Source: Isoetes taiwanensis
Taxonomy: Eukaryota > Streptophyta > Lycopodiopsida > Isoetales > Isoetaceae
Reading direction: 5' to 3'
Length of the DNA stretch: 64,000 nucleotides
NCBI GenBank assembly: GCA_021234155.1
Contig: JAJEKV010000011.1
Location: 16,072,441-16,136,440 of the forward strand
The position numbers and the translations under genes are program-made. Under the pieces are notes generated by a model that had not been told where the DNA came from, did not search any database, and was given only the letters and a program-made list of their open reading frames with translations. Shown here in pieces: positions 1 through 11,584 of this stretch. The first letter of the stretch is position 1, and each line of letters begins with the position of its first letter.

Positions 1-1826
1 TATCGTTGAATCCTATACCTTATGCTTGATACCTTATGCTTGATTTCAACGTCTGCTTAGTGGAGAAGCATATAGTGATAAGAGACAGTGGTAATAAAGA
101 GGATAACACGCCTGAGTCACTAAGATAGTATGAACAAGGATGGAAATTTTCAGCAACTTAATGACTACAAATAACGCAAGAAGCAGGGACTCCCCCTGAG
201 CCCCTTGGTTCGGGAAATTTTTAACTAACTAAAGGAAAATTTCCTACATTTTTTTGGGGAACCTGGTAGCAAGTAAATGTTGCCTACAACTTCCTTTAAA
301 TTTATAAGATCAACCAGCAAGTTTCCCTCAAATTTAAAACTTGCCTACAATTTCCTGTAAGGTACATGTCAACAATCAAATTTCTAGAATCAGCGTGCCT
401 ATTTTGTTATAAAATAAGAAAGAGAAATAACAGGTTGGTATCTCAGAAAACAAAACAGTATTAGCTTGTAAAATGTTACCAGCTTCTATAACACAAACGC
501 GTCATCCCTGATTGAAAAGGCAGCAAGTTCAAATGATGATCACTCATTTTTAGTCACTTAAACCTCAACATCATGTATGGCTATGGTGTCAACCAGTAAT
601 GAAACACCACGGTCTGTTGTAACAGTCATGGCGGCCATGTCCACACTTATGTTAGATGCATAGTCTTAGCTTCCCCGGAACATACTAACTTAGGTATGCT
701 ATGTGATCCCCTGCTCACTCCCTTCATCTTGAGATCGTACTGGACTCTATAGCCAACTGCCTCTACAAGCTCTTGCTCTGTTCTTCGATACATTTCACAT
801 GTCTGACCACATTCCACATGTGTTTGCAACAGTGCATTTTTTTTGCTCCAGATTCACATCGTGTTGGAGATGGTGGACGAGTTTGCCCTGCAGAGATTAA
901 AATTGTAAGAAATAAAGCTAACAGGATAGATCTTTTAAATAATTTTGCTTTCCTGCTTTTATCAAATGAAAATACAATTGAAATATATACTAACCAACTT
1001 CAAGATATTCAGTTCAGGCTAAAAAATCCAGGGTAGTATTGTATTTCCAATGGGAGTATCATACCAGCAAAAACCGTGTTGTTCTTTTATTAAAAACAAC
1101 TAAGAAAGCAAAAAAAAGGTAAGGAAGCAATAACAAAGACAAAGAAACCCAATAACAAGCCTTACCTTAGTATGGGAGCCAGGTTAGAGATGTGCTTCTG
1201 TGCTGGAGTTGCATAAGCTAGAATAGAAAGGAAAAATATGAAGTGGAGGTATTGAGATAAAATGGATGACAACATGATTTATTAAGAGCAGCGCCCCCAA
1301 TAGCAATTAAACTTGTGATAGGAGATGCCTCTTGCCCAACGCTGTCATGTTCTTCACGAACATATTTTCTTCCACCACATCCGCTTAGTGATGCGATGCT
1401 GTTCTGCTCCATGCTGCTGCTGAAGATATATATGCTTTCTTCTGTTAAACACTGCCGACTGCCGCCTAAAACCCTAATAAGCCGTGATAAATATCCGGGA
1501 AAAAGAACAACACGTGATAAAATTTCCCCGTTTTTTTTGCCAGCCCATACTTTTTCCTGAAATGCTGCACGTTTTGCTCGATGGCAGAACCGGTCAATTT
1601 TTTTTTAACATGTTTTTCTTATTTTGTACGGTAGGTTTACCGTACATCTTCCACCCGCTGTTTACCTGTGCATGTCAGATTTACCTGCTGGGCGGAATGG
1701 ATGCCCCAACTTCCATTCGGCGTTATTGGCGAAGACACGTGGCGGCACATAAATGCACAATGATGACCAACTTCCATATAGTGGAGAATGCAGAATGCCT
1801 CAGTCCTCTCATAGATCAGTGACAGC
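1..1826. other. Left-edge intergenic DNA, no gene recognised
   Basis: AT-rich sequence with no recognisable domain on either strand. An uninterrupted plus-strand frame ends at a TAG near 1036 and could be an exon scrap, but I see no start, splice signal or family resemblance to support it. The last few hundred bases lie directly upstream of the first glycosyltransferase copy and would contain its promoter; I cannot point to a convincing TATA box. Confidence 0.4.
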
Positions 1827-3848
1827 ATGGGTTTCTTGGAGGAAAAAGAGGACGATCTCAAAATCCCTCTGTTGCAGAAGGAAGCAATCAGTTTCAAGGC
1901 TCTGTTCAAATACGTTATCGTCAGTTTCATGGTCTTGGCTCACATTCTTTCCTTTACTGCATATCTGGGTTTCAAAATCAGACTCTATATCAAGGAATAC
2001 AGAGAAGTTCTTGCCTCTCCGTGGGTCATAATCATCCCGGCCAGGTGAATGCGGCTATTATTTACACGGTTTCATGTACTGACCGAGCTTCCGATACCAC
2101 CATGGTTAAATCTCAAGCATCCATCTCACCGCCACGATGAGAAGGATTTTCCCCATCATATATATACTTACGCCTTGTTGCGCGAGAAGCTACTGATGTT
2201 CTGGTGGACACCATTCTGGCTTTATTAGCAATGGATTATCCCAAAGACAAGTTTAAGATTTTAGTGCTGGATGATGGAACGGATGATGAATTGAAGGTTT
2301 ATGTCGAATCCTTGACCATGGAGACCGGAGGAACAGAGATTACCTATCTGCGCAGGAAAAAGGTGCTTGCTTAATTTACGTTCCTTTTGTTTTTGTTTTT
2401 GTTTTTGTTTTTGTTTTTGTTTTTGTTTTTGTTTTTGTTTTTGTTTTTGTTTTTGTTTTTGTTTTTGTTTTTGTTTTTGTGGCATTAGGTTTCTAATAGA
2501 TTTCTTTCATATTTAGATTCCTGGAGTCCCTCACCACTACAAATCGGGGAATCTTAACTACGGCCTTGCCCACTCGAATGCTGAATATGTGGCAATGGTA
2601 GATGCTGATATGATAATGCACCCCTCCTTTTTGCGCATACTTCTTCCCCATCTCATTCACTCTCCAAATATAGCATTTGTTCAAGTTCCTCAGACCTTTT
2701 ACAACCTTCCTGCTGGAGACCCACTCAATGATGCAAATGCATTGTTCTACGAGAAGATATTGCTCCAACGTCACCTATGGGGTTGCCCTACATGTGTGGG
2801 CACAGGTGCTATATTTAGACGTAAGCACCTCGATTCAGTTGGTGGATATTGCCATGAGTCCATAACTGAAGATTGCATAACATCATATGTGTTGCTTGGA
2901 GCAGGCTATAGAACTGTGTATTTAAATAACAGGCTTCAAATGGGATTGGCCCCTTGGTCATTAGATAGATACCTTAAGCAGCGTGAGCGATGGTGTATGG
3001 GGGCCCTTCAACAGTTTTTCAATAAACGTAAGAGCTTATTCGGTAAGGAAAGCAAACTTAACTTCCTAGATAAAATCATATTCTTTTCCTACACATCCTA
3101 TTACTACCTATCCTTTCTGAACCTTATCATGTTAATAATCTTTATTTGTGCTCTTGCATTTCACCTCAAACTTTCTATAGGCGATCATCTAGAAATGAGA
3201 CAATTCTTTGCTTTCCTTGCCTCATACTTAGTTATATGGAGATTGACCTGGATTGTTGAATGGTGGGGAATTCCTCAACACATTGTAAGTAGAAACCGGG
3301 AAGAATCTCATTTCTGGTGGATGACACCTTTTTTCCTGGAAACAATACTACGTACAACTTTTCCATCTATATTTACCTACACTTACCTAACCACGGGCAG
3401 CACTAATACCCATGCCCAACCCAGAAGATCTGCTTGGGTAAACTATATAGCACAATTCAAGCCCCTTGCTTTTCACCTAGTTTATGTTTTTCTAGTTATC
3501 CCTCTAGTGTCATGGAGGTCCTATATGACTCATATACATGGAGGAATTCACAACTGCAAGGAACTCCTATTTGTTGGTGGCATTTCTTCCTTTCTCCTTG
3601 CCACATGTATTCATATGTTGGTGCCTATCATCTATCTAGTATGGCCTACAATCTGCCCTGAGCGCAGATCACTCTTTCAACGTGATGCAGATGGAGTGCC
3701 TCAATTTTCAGAGTCCAATTGTTCCGTAAAGTGGCATTGGCTTGTAATCTTCTATGAGATTATGTCATATTGCATCATTGCAATTTGGGGTGGTGTGTTG
3801 TATATCTATTTATCAGAAGCTGGTAAAAAGTGGTGTAAATGGGAATGA
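1827..3848 (+). pseudogene. GT2 processive glycosyltransferase (cellulose-synthase superfamily), copy 1, frameshifted first exon
   Basis: This is a membrane beta-glycosyltransferase of family GT2, which would polymerise a polysaccharide from a nucleotide sugar. Exon 1 is 1827-2362, the GT-AG intron 2363-2516, and exon 2 2517-3848. Exon 1 starts with a soluble head and a hydrophobic segment (about residues 25-48), and near its end carries the LDDG motif (2267-2278). Exon 2 carries DAD (2601-2609), TED (2864-2872) and QRERW (2979-2993), the complete D, D, D, QxxRW signature, followed by several membrane helices to the stop. The QRERW form is closer to bacterial BcsA and fungal GT2 enzymes than to plant CESA, and no zinc finger is visible. 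Exon 1 reads from the ATG only to a TGA near 2047. Alignment with copy 2 shows small indels of +1, -1, -3 and +2 between about 2036 and 2180. An unrecognised intron there is the alternative to pseudogenisation. Confidence 0.75.
2385..2480. repeat. Hexanucleotide (GTTTTT)n microsatellite in the GT2 intron
   Basis: About 16 uninterrupted GTTTTT units fill most of the copy-1 intron. The same intron in copy 2 has only about four units (around 5787-5810), so the array expanded or contracted after the duplication. Confidence 0.95.
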
Positions 3849-3869
3849 TATGAAGATTCATTTTAGGCA

Positions 3870-4605
3870 GAAATTTTACTGTCTAACAGCATGATTTGTA
3901 TGGTTCCCATGACCTATTGGTCTCCGTGGACGTTAAAAAGACTATTCTATTCTATTCTATTCTATAGATTGATTTGGCCTCAATGGACGTAGAGATGAAA
4001 TTCAATTCAATTGAACTCTTATATCTTTTCTTTAACGTGATGTTTTTATTTGTTTTTTACTTTTCACTCTCTTCATTTTTTACCTTCTAAAAGGAAAGTT
4101 CTTTTTGATAAGATACCTACGTCTTTTTTTCCTTGAAGGATATTTTTATTTGTATTCAAAAGCACTCAATCGATATTTTAACTATAATTACTTGATCATA
4201 GAAAATATTAGATCATAAAGTAATGGTTTTACACGCACTATATGATTTATTGACCTAAGGTTTTAGAGGAAACTTTAGGGTTTGGTAAAAGAGTATTATT
4301 ATCTAAGAGTTCATCATTTCTCTAGTTTTATCACTCTATGTCACTATCATCAGTAACTTCCCCAGCACAAGATCAAACATTCTATTAGTTGGAAATTTAA
4401 GAGTACAATTATTGTCAATAGAAAGTTCATCAATAGAAGGTACTTGCCTGAGAGAAGAATCTATCAAGTTGCTCTCATTTGATTCCAATGCATGTTGCGC
4501 AATGGAAGTCTTGTTGTTGATGCTCATAATTTGTTCTTCTGTAATCCCATGATCTATACATACCAAAGGAGGTACACCTTGGACTACCTTAGTCGTCGGA
4601 TCTGT
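3870..4605. repeat. GT2 3'-flank repeat, copy a
   Basis: About 740 bases downstream of GT2 copy 1 that recur at 4606-5426 (copy b) and, truncated, at 7200-7579 (copy c). Shared landmarks are the block around ctgtctaacagcatgattt, the line with ggcctcaatggacgtagag, the run ctttaacgtgatgtttt, and the end with gtcactatcatcagtaac. Copy a contains a 5'-truncated SINE-like insertion (3893-3962) that b and c lack. The minus strand at 4336-4650 is an uninterrupted frame with a close counterpart in copy b. Confidence 0.85.
3893..3962 (+). mobile_element. 5'-truncated SINE-like insertion with (TATTC)n tail
   Basis: Copies b and c of the surrounding repeat read gatttgtcctatagattg without interruption. 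Copy a has about 65 extra bases after gatttgt, carrying the block cctattggtctccgtggacg, a short A run and four TATTC-type units. It matches the 3' half of the insertion at about 4808-4965 and, reversed, the one at 10052-10189. This is direct empty-site evidence for an insertion. Confidence 0.75.
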
Positions 4606-5426
4606 ACTGTCTAACAGCATGATTTGTCCTATAGATTGATTTGGCCTCAATGGACGTAGAGATATAATTCAGTTCGATTCAATTCAATGCAACTCTTATA
4701 TCTTTTCTTTAACGTGATGTTTTTATTTGTTTTTTACTTTTCTCTCTCTTCATTTTTTACCTTCTAAAAGGAAGGTTCTTTTCCATAAGATACCTAAGTC
4801 TTTTTTTCTAGTATCATCATTACTGCAAAGGTTTTCCCTTGAAAACCTTTCGAGGCAGGGGTTTTTTAATCCTAGTAGTAATGATTGTACTAGCCCATTG
4901 TATGGGTCCCATGACCTATTGGTCTCCATGGACGTTAAAAAACCTATTCTATTCTATTCTATTCCTTGAAGGATATTTTTATTTGTATTCAAAAGCACTC
5001 AATCGATATTTTAACTATAATTACTTGATCGTAGAAAATATTAGATTACAAAGTAATGGTTTTACACGCACTATATAATTTATTGACCTAAGGTTTTAGA
5101 GGAAACTTTAGGGTTTGGTAAAAGAGTATTATTATCTAAGAGTTCATCCTTTCTCTAGTTTTTTTTATCACTCTATGTCACTATCATCAGTAACTTCCCC
5201 AGCACAAGATCAAACATTCTATTAGTTGGAAATTTAAGAGTACAATTATTGTCAATAGAAAGTTCATCAATAGAAGGTACTTGCCTGAGAGAAGAATCTA
5301 CCAAGTTGCTCTCATTTGATTCCAATGCATGTTGCACAATGGAAGTCTTGTTATTGATGCTCATAATTTGTTCATTTTCTGTAATCCCATGATCTATACA
5401 TACCAAAGGAAGTACATACCAAAGGA
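4606..5426. repeat. GT2 3'-flank repeat, copy b
   Basis: Second copy of the flank unit, lying between the two GT2 copies. It carries a full-length SINE-like insertion (about 4808-4965) that copies a and c lack, and it preserves the minus-strand frame (5173-5406) seen in copy a. It ends at the duplication junction near 5427, where a fragment of the catacataccaaagga line abuts GT2 exon sequence. Confidence 0.8.
4808..4965 (+). mobile_element. SINE-like short retroposon with hairpin head and (TATTC)n tail
   Basis: The insertion interrupts a line that reads gtctttttttccttgaagg in copies a and c. It begins with an inverted pair (cattactgc and tagtaatg) enclosing a G/T-rich stem, continues through tgggtcccatgacctattgg and ctccatggacgttaaaaaa, and ends in four ATTCT-type units. 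The same order, on the opposite strand, is present at 10052-10189. There is no clear pol III A/B box pair, so 'SINE-like' is inferred from size, tail and insertion behaviour. The exact target duplication is not clear here. Confidence 0.65.
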
Positions 5427-7181
5427 CGTTCTTGCCTCTCCGTGAGTCATAATCATCCTGCTGTGTGAATGCGGCTATTATTTACACGGTTTCATATACA
5501 GCACAGAGCTTCTGATACCGCCATGGTTAAATCTCAAGTGTCCATCTCAGCTGCCACAGGATGAGAAGGATTTTCCCACCGTAGATATATTGCTGCCTTG
5601 CTGCAGAGAAGCTACTGATGTTCTGGTGGACACCATTCTGGCATTATCCCAAAGACAAGTTTAAAATCTTAGTGTTGGATGATGGAACGGATGATGATTT
5701 GAAGGTTTATGTCGAATCCTTGACCATGGAGACCGGAGGAACAGAGATTACCTATCTGCGCAGGAAAAAGGTACTTGCTTAATTTATGTTTTGTTTTTGT
5801 TTTTGTTTTTTTCCACATTAGGTTTCTAATAGATTTCTTTCATATTTAGATTCCTGGAGTCCCTCACCACTACAAATCGGGGAATCTTAACTACGGCCTT
5901 GCCCACTCGAATGCTGAATACGTGGCAATGGTAGATGTTGATATGATAATGCACCCCTCCTTTTTGCGCATACTTCTTCCCCATCTCATTCACTCTCCAA
6001 ATATAACATTTGTTCAAGTTCCTCAGACCTTTTACAACCTTCCTGCTGGAGACCCACTCAATGATGCAAATGCATTGTTCTACGAGAAGATATTGCTCCA
6101 ACGTCACCTATGGGGTTGCCCTACATGTGTGGGCACTGGTGCTATATTTAGACGTAAACACCTCGATTCAGTTGGTGGATATTGCCATGAGTCCATAACT
6201 GAAGATTGCATAACATCATATGTGTTGCTTGGAGCAGGCTATAGAGCTGTGTATTTAAATAACAGGCTTCAAATGGGATTGGCCCCTTGGTCATTAGATA
6301 GATACCTTAAGCAGCGTGAGCAATGGTGTATGGGGGCCCTTCAACAGTTTTTCAAGAAACGTAAGAGCTTGTTCGGTAAGGAAAGCAAACTTAACTTCCT
6401 AGATAAAATCATATTCTTTTCCTACACATCCTATTACTACCTATCCTTTCTGAACCTTATCATGTTATTAGTCTTTATTTGCGCTCTTGCATTTCACCTC
6501 AAGCTTTCTATAGGCGATCATTTAGAAATGAGACAATTCTTTGCTTACCTTGCCTCATACTTAGTTATATGGAGATTGACCTGGATTGTTGAATGGTGGG
6601 GAATTCCTCAGCATATTGTAAGTAGAAACCGGGAAGAATCTCACTTCTGGTGGATGACACCTTTTTTCCTGGAAACAATACTACGTACAACTTTTCCATC
6701 TATATTTACCTACACCTACCTAACCACGGACAACACTAGTACCCATGCCCAACCCAAAAGATCTGCTTGGTTAAAATATATAGCACAATTCAAGCCCCTT
6801 GCTTTTCACTTAGTTTATGTTTTTCTAGTTATCCCTCTAGTGTCATAGAGGTCCTATATGACTCATATACATGGAGGAATTCACAACTGCAAGGAACTCC
6901 TATTTGTTGGTGGCATTTCTTCCTTTCTCCTTGCCACATGTATTCATATGTTGGTGCCTATCATCTATGTAGTATGGCCTACAATCCCCCCTAAGCGCAG
7001 ATCACTCTTTCAACGTGATGCAGATGGAGTGCCTCAATTTTCAGAGTCCAATTGTTCCGTAAAGTGGCATTGGCTTGTAATCTTATATGAGATTATGTCA
7101 TATTGCATCATTGCAATTTGGGGTGGTGTGTTGTATATCTATTTATCAGAAGCTGATAAAAAGTGGTGTAAATGGGAATGA
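5427..7181 (+). pseudogene. GT2 processive glycosyltransferase, copy 2, multiply disabled
   Basis: Tandem duplicate of copy 1, lacking the N-terminal part of exon 1. Exon 1 remnant is about 5430-5770, the intron 5771-5849, and exon 2 5850-7181, the same length as in copy 1. Lesions seen directly: TGG to TGA at 5443-5445; a 13-base deletion near 5640 relative to copy 1, which shifts the frame; and TGG to TAG at 6846-6848, which would remove the last 110 or so residues. The catalytic QxxRW motif reads QREQW here, so the conserved arginine is lost, and the middle aspartate motif is DVD rather than DAD. This copy retains a readable exon-1 frame in the region where copy 1 is scrambled, including a stretch reading FPTVDILLPCCREATDV. 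Neither copy can encode the full enzyme. Confidence 0.8.
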
Positions 7182-7199
7182 TATGAAGATTTTTTTTAG

Positions 7200-7579
7200 G
7201 CAGAAAATTTACTGTTTAACAGCATGATTTGTCCTATAGATTGATCTGGCCTCAATGGACGTAGAGATGAAATTCATTTGATTCAGTTCAATTCAACTCT
7301 TATATCTTTTCTTTAACGTGATGTTTTTATTTGTTTTTTTACTTTTCTTTTTCTATTCTCTTTTCAATTTTTACCTTCTAAAAGGAAAGTTCTTTTCGAT
7401 AAGATACCTACTTTTTTTTCCTTGAAGGATGTTTTTATTTGTATTCAAAAGCACTCAATCGATATTTTAACTGCAATTACTTGATCGCAGAAAATACAAA
7501 GTAATGGTTTTACAAGCACTATATAATTTCTTGACCTAAGGTTTTAGAGAAAACTTTAGGGTTAGGTAATAAAGTATTA
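7200..7579. repeat. GT2 3'-flank repeat, copy c, cut by a Helitron
   Basis: Third copy of the flank unit, following GT2 copy 2. It matches copies a and b until gtatta, where they continue ttatctaagagttc but this copy switches to a Helitron 3' terminus. This fixes the insertion point between A and T at 7579/7580. Confidence 0.8.
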
Positions 7580-7610
7580 CTAGTAACATTGCCCGGCGTT
7601 GCCAGGCTTT
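7580..7610 (-). mobile_element. Helitron 3' terminus
   Basis: On the minus strand the sequence has a GC-rich stem-loop (7591-7607, GCCTGGCAACGCCGGGC), a short spacer, and ends CTAG at 7580-7583, followed by host T. That is the Helitron 3' signature (hairpin, CTRR, insertion between A and T). The flanking copy-c repeat supplies the broken target. The body extends to higher coordinates, but I could not locate its 5' TC end. Confidence 0.8.
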
Positions 7611-10051
7611 AGCTACAACACATTGTGTAGCATGGATGTATAAATTCCAAACACAGCATTTGTTTCATCTGGTTTTGTGGAAGAGGTGATCATTAGATTT
7701 ACTCAATACAACATGGCAATGTGGATAAAATGTAACATTCATAGAGGGGCGCATGTGTATAATAAAGTTTCGATTTGAAATTGTTCTTTTGTTTTATGTT
7801 GTTATTGTTTGTTACTTGAACTGTAGAAGGACAATGAACGTTGTTCCTTGATAAATAGAATGTAATTATTTGAATTTGGAAGACCAAGGAAAAGAAGACA
7901 ACAGAGTACATCACACATTAGTGAGGCAGAACCAACGACGTGGATGCTATGCTACTCAAATGCATATATATATCATTATTATAGGAGCCCTGCAACTTCT
8001 ACATGGTATAATACATTGTGATAATGAATGTTTTGCAGCATCTCACTAAAAGGTTTTCAAACCTATCTCTATCCCTATAAATTGGAAAGGGTAATCAAAA
8101 GAATAGAATAGAATAGAACAGATGAAGGCTTGAAGCTGTAGACATTTTGAAAGAGAAAAGAAATCAATCTTGTTAATTTGGGAGTTTCCGGTTTGACAAA
8201 AAATGTTTTTGGAAATTTGTTTAAGCTGATTTCCCATGATTTTGATGGTTTTTGGTTGCCGGAAAGAATTTAAATCCTTGCATTTGTAGATGAAGTTGCC
8301 TCTTGTTGCACTTGGATAATTAGTTATTCCTTGTTTCAAGTGTCACATGGATTTTTTACCCTTACAAATGAGGGGCATTAATGAATACTTTATGTTGACA
8401 ATTGGACATGTACTTACAAATTTACCTCTTCTATGCAATATAGCCATGTTCTAACATGAACCTTGTGAACCATAATAATAGAAACATGAAGAAGGTACAT
8501 GTAGGATACTCTGTCAAATGCATAAATATATAAAATACAAATGTTAATAGAACATCTCCAACCTTCTTACAATGTACATGCACCACCATGATGGTTGTGT
8601 CCACCTTTATGTTCGATGTAGTTGTTCATTGTAATGACACCAATAGAAGTTGCAACACCATTGTTTTTTCGAGCTAAAGTATGCTTCTATGCCCAATTAT
8701 AATAAAATGTTGGATGAATGAGCGTGTATGCATTTAAGTTGGATTGAAGAGTATATATTGCTCGACTTCATAGACTTTAGAGTAGCTTTTATTAAGGTTC
8801 TTGCATTCTACACAAAGCTGCTTGAATCATACAACACCCTAAGAACTAACACTTGCAAATGGATCTCGATTTGCACAACATTTGCCTGCATTCAATGTGG
8901 CATTGATGTTTAATGCTAAACAGCTGGTATGGTGCTTGAATTATACAAAACCCTAAGAACTAACAATTACAAATTGAATGGCGCTTGAATTATACAACAC
9001 CATAAGAACTAACAATTGCAAATTGATGCACGTGTACAATGATCTCGAGTCACACAACATTTGCCTACAATGCTAAACAGATTCAATATGGCGTTAATGT
9101 TGAATGCTAAACATCTAGTATGCTTGATTAAAGGAAAAAGAAACATGCAAAATCTATTCATTGCATTTGATCAAAATAGCAGCTGCAACATTTATCATTC
9201 CATGCATCTCACTACTTGTGCAGGTGCTCGCTAGTGTCACTGGCCAAGTGATGGAAATACAATTTATCTTTGACAGTTACTCAAGGCTGCTACTGATGGA
9301 CTTCAGTTGTTAATAGTTTCTTTCACAAACTTAAGTTGTTGATAATCATTAGCATAGCTAATAAATTTAAAACGCTTTCTCAGAATTTTCATTGGCCTAC
9401 CGATCCTATACTTGGGATTTCAATGTAGAAGGAGATTGTATAATGGATTGACATTATCCTATTGCTGGCTGGAAGCTAAACATATTCTTGTATTGTCTAG
9501 ATGTGCGACTTCCTTTGAGATCTAAAGGAGAAATGTCCTTACCGACAAATATTTGATGTAGATTTATGAAGCCATAAGCCATTGAAGCCAGTCCCATAAA
9601 ACCATAAAGACAAAATAGAGTACCTAACAGAGAAAAGGTTCCTTCTGCCTGCAAATATAAGCTAGATTGGAACATCTCTAGCCACAAATGCCAAGCTGAG
9701 CCAAATTTAAACAATAGATTTAGATAAAACAAAATGCTGGTAGTAACAGATCCATTATTTTACCTTTAAAATGACTGATCACGATGAAACAGATTGGTTC
9801 CCCTAAGAAGTCATATGAATAACGCAGAACACATACTCGCTTTCAATAGAAAATAAGGAGGTGCAGAATGTGCTACAAAACATTAACATTTCTTAGGATG
9901 TATTACGCTCATGACTATGATAATAATAAAAATCCGTGTGCTTACAGACACCTTAATTACTCTTCTGAATATCTTCCGGATAGGAAATTGTGCATAGCAT
10001 ATCCATTCCATTTGGCCATGTCCCCCTATAATAATGATGATGTGCATAAGA
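7611..10051. other. Probable Helitron interior and unclassified DNA, no gene recognised
   Basis: This stretch contains short direct repeats such as tacaacaccctaagaactaaca around 8837, 8945 and 8996. It also holds a roughly 140-base block (8150-8290) present in inverted orientation at 44950-45085. A minus-strand frame at 9454-9732 reads as hydrophobic protein-like sequence after a possible acceptor near 9650, but I recognise no family. Part of this is likely the body of the Helitron ending at 7580. Confidence 0.35.
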
Positions 10052-10189
10052 ATGAGAATGAGAATGATTTTTTATCGTCCACTGAGGCCAATCGGCCTAT
10101 GGGACCCATAAGGAGCGCAGCAAACTTATTACTGTCCGGGTTAAAAAACCCCCGCGCCGAAGGGTTTTCGAGGGAAAAACCGTGGCAGT
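10052..10189 (-). mobile_element. Full-length SINE-like retroposon with target-site duplication
   Basis: On the minus strand it has the inverted pair (ttattactg and cagtaataa), the G/T-rich stem, the block cgattggcctcagtggacg, an A run and an (ATTCTC)n-type tail. The nonamer ATAAGAATG lies on both sides (about 10043-10051 and 10189-10198), a good target-site duplication. Together with the empty-site evidence at 3893 and 4808 this defines a small dispersed family of about 140 bases. I see no encoded protein. Confidence 0.75.
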
Positions 10190-10422
10190 AATAAGAATGC
10201 TGTCAAACTGTACAAATATACATCAATGTATATATACATGTCAAGTGTGTGCCCGAGGACATAGCTGATCTCGCATGTCCATAACCTCCTGAAAGTATGA
10301 TCCCAAAGACCCGTCACGGATCTTTGCTCTCAATGTCACATGTAACGGCTGGCGGGCCCGACCAACTCGGCATAAGCGCATCCGGAATTTGATCATATCT
10401 TTGGGCAACTTTGAAGGGTATG
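10190..10422. other. Spacer between the SINE-like insertion and LINE-A
   Basis: No gene seen. It may include LINE-A 3' UTR: the GC content matches the LINE, but I could not identify a poly(A) or simple tail marking the LINE end. Confidence 0.3.
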
Positions 10423-11584
10423 AGATTCATCCTCAATGACTCCCATTTGGCGGCGATTAACGAGCTTCGTCCCGGCGTGGCTCACCAATCCATCTGCCCG
10501 TCTCAATTCGAAGATGATGTGCCCCCTCGCGCGCGAATGGAGGCAATGAGTCTCAGCGCCTTTTCATGGGCAAGTGGGTACGCAGGTAGCATTGTGGGCC
10601 TCGTTTCAATGTGGGATTTATGTGGCGCTGGTAGTGTGCTGTCTTGACATGTTCAAGGGCATTAGCATCCCAAAGCTTGCTGAGGAAGCAAGCGTCAAGA
10701 TATTGCCTCAAGCTATGGCGATCTGCCTCTGTTTGCACATGTATGCACCTGTGCTCCTGCACATTCCATCTATCCAACCATTGAGCTCTCTTTTCCCTCC
10801 AGCAGGCCTTGAGGCGCTGCGGCCCCATTGCCATGATATAAGCTAGTTTAGGGAGACGAGCATCGTCCATATTGACCACCTTCTGAAAATAGACAATGTG
10901 GCGATCAAGGGCCGCCCTCTGAAGAGGCAAGAATCCTGTCTCCTGCAGTAGAATTTGATATGGGACTGTGGACTTCACCCCTAGTGCTCGTACTAAGAAG
11001 GCTAGATTCATCCTCAATGACTCCCATTTGGCAGCATTAACAGAGCCTGTCCTGACATGGCTCACCAATCCATCTGCCCGTCTCAATTCGAAGATGATGT
11101 GCCCCTGTGCGAATGGAGGCAATGAGTCTGCGCCTTTTCATGGGCAAGTGGGTACGCAGGTAGCATTGCGGGCCTCGTTCCAATGTGGGATTTATGTGGT
11201 GCTGGTAGTGTGCTGTCTTGACATGTTCAAGGGCATTGGCATCCCAAAGCTTGCTGAGGAAGCAAGCGTCAAGATATTGCCTCAAGCTATGGCGATCTGC
11301 CTCTGTTTGCACATGTATGCACCTGTGCTCCTGCACATTCCATCTATCCAACCATTGAGCTCTCTTTTCCCTCCAGCAGGCCTTGAGGCGCTGCGGCCCC
11401 ATTGCCATGATATAAGCTAGTTTAGGGAGACGAGCATCGTCCATATTGACCACCTTCTGAAAATAGACAATGTGGCGATCAAGGGCCGCCCTCTGAAGAG
11501 GCAAGAATCCTGTCTCCTGCAGTAGAATTTGATATGGGACTGTGGACTTCACCCCTAGTGCTCGTACTAAGAAGGCTTTCTGGA
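10423..11584 (-). repeat. Tandem duplication of the LINE-A 3' end (two units of about 580 bases)
   Basis: The unit at about 10423-11003 recurs at 11004-11584 with an offset of 581. The landmarks attcatcctcaatgactccc and ctgtcttgacatgttcaagg occur in both. The junction falls at gaaggct, where the right copy continues into intact ORF2 sequence and the left copy restarts. The left copy has extra mutations, including a small CG-rich insertion near 10530, so it has decayed further. Confidence 0.9.

Noticed and set aside
2261-2485. Minus-strand Lys-Gln repeat protein
   Set aside because: It is the translated GTTTTT microsatellite within the GT2 intron.
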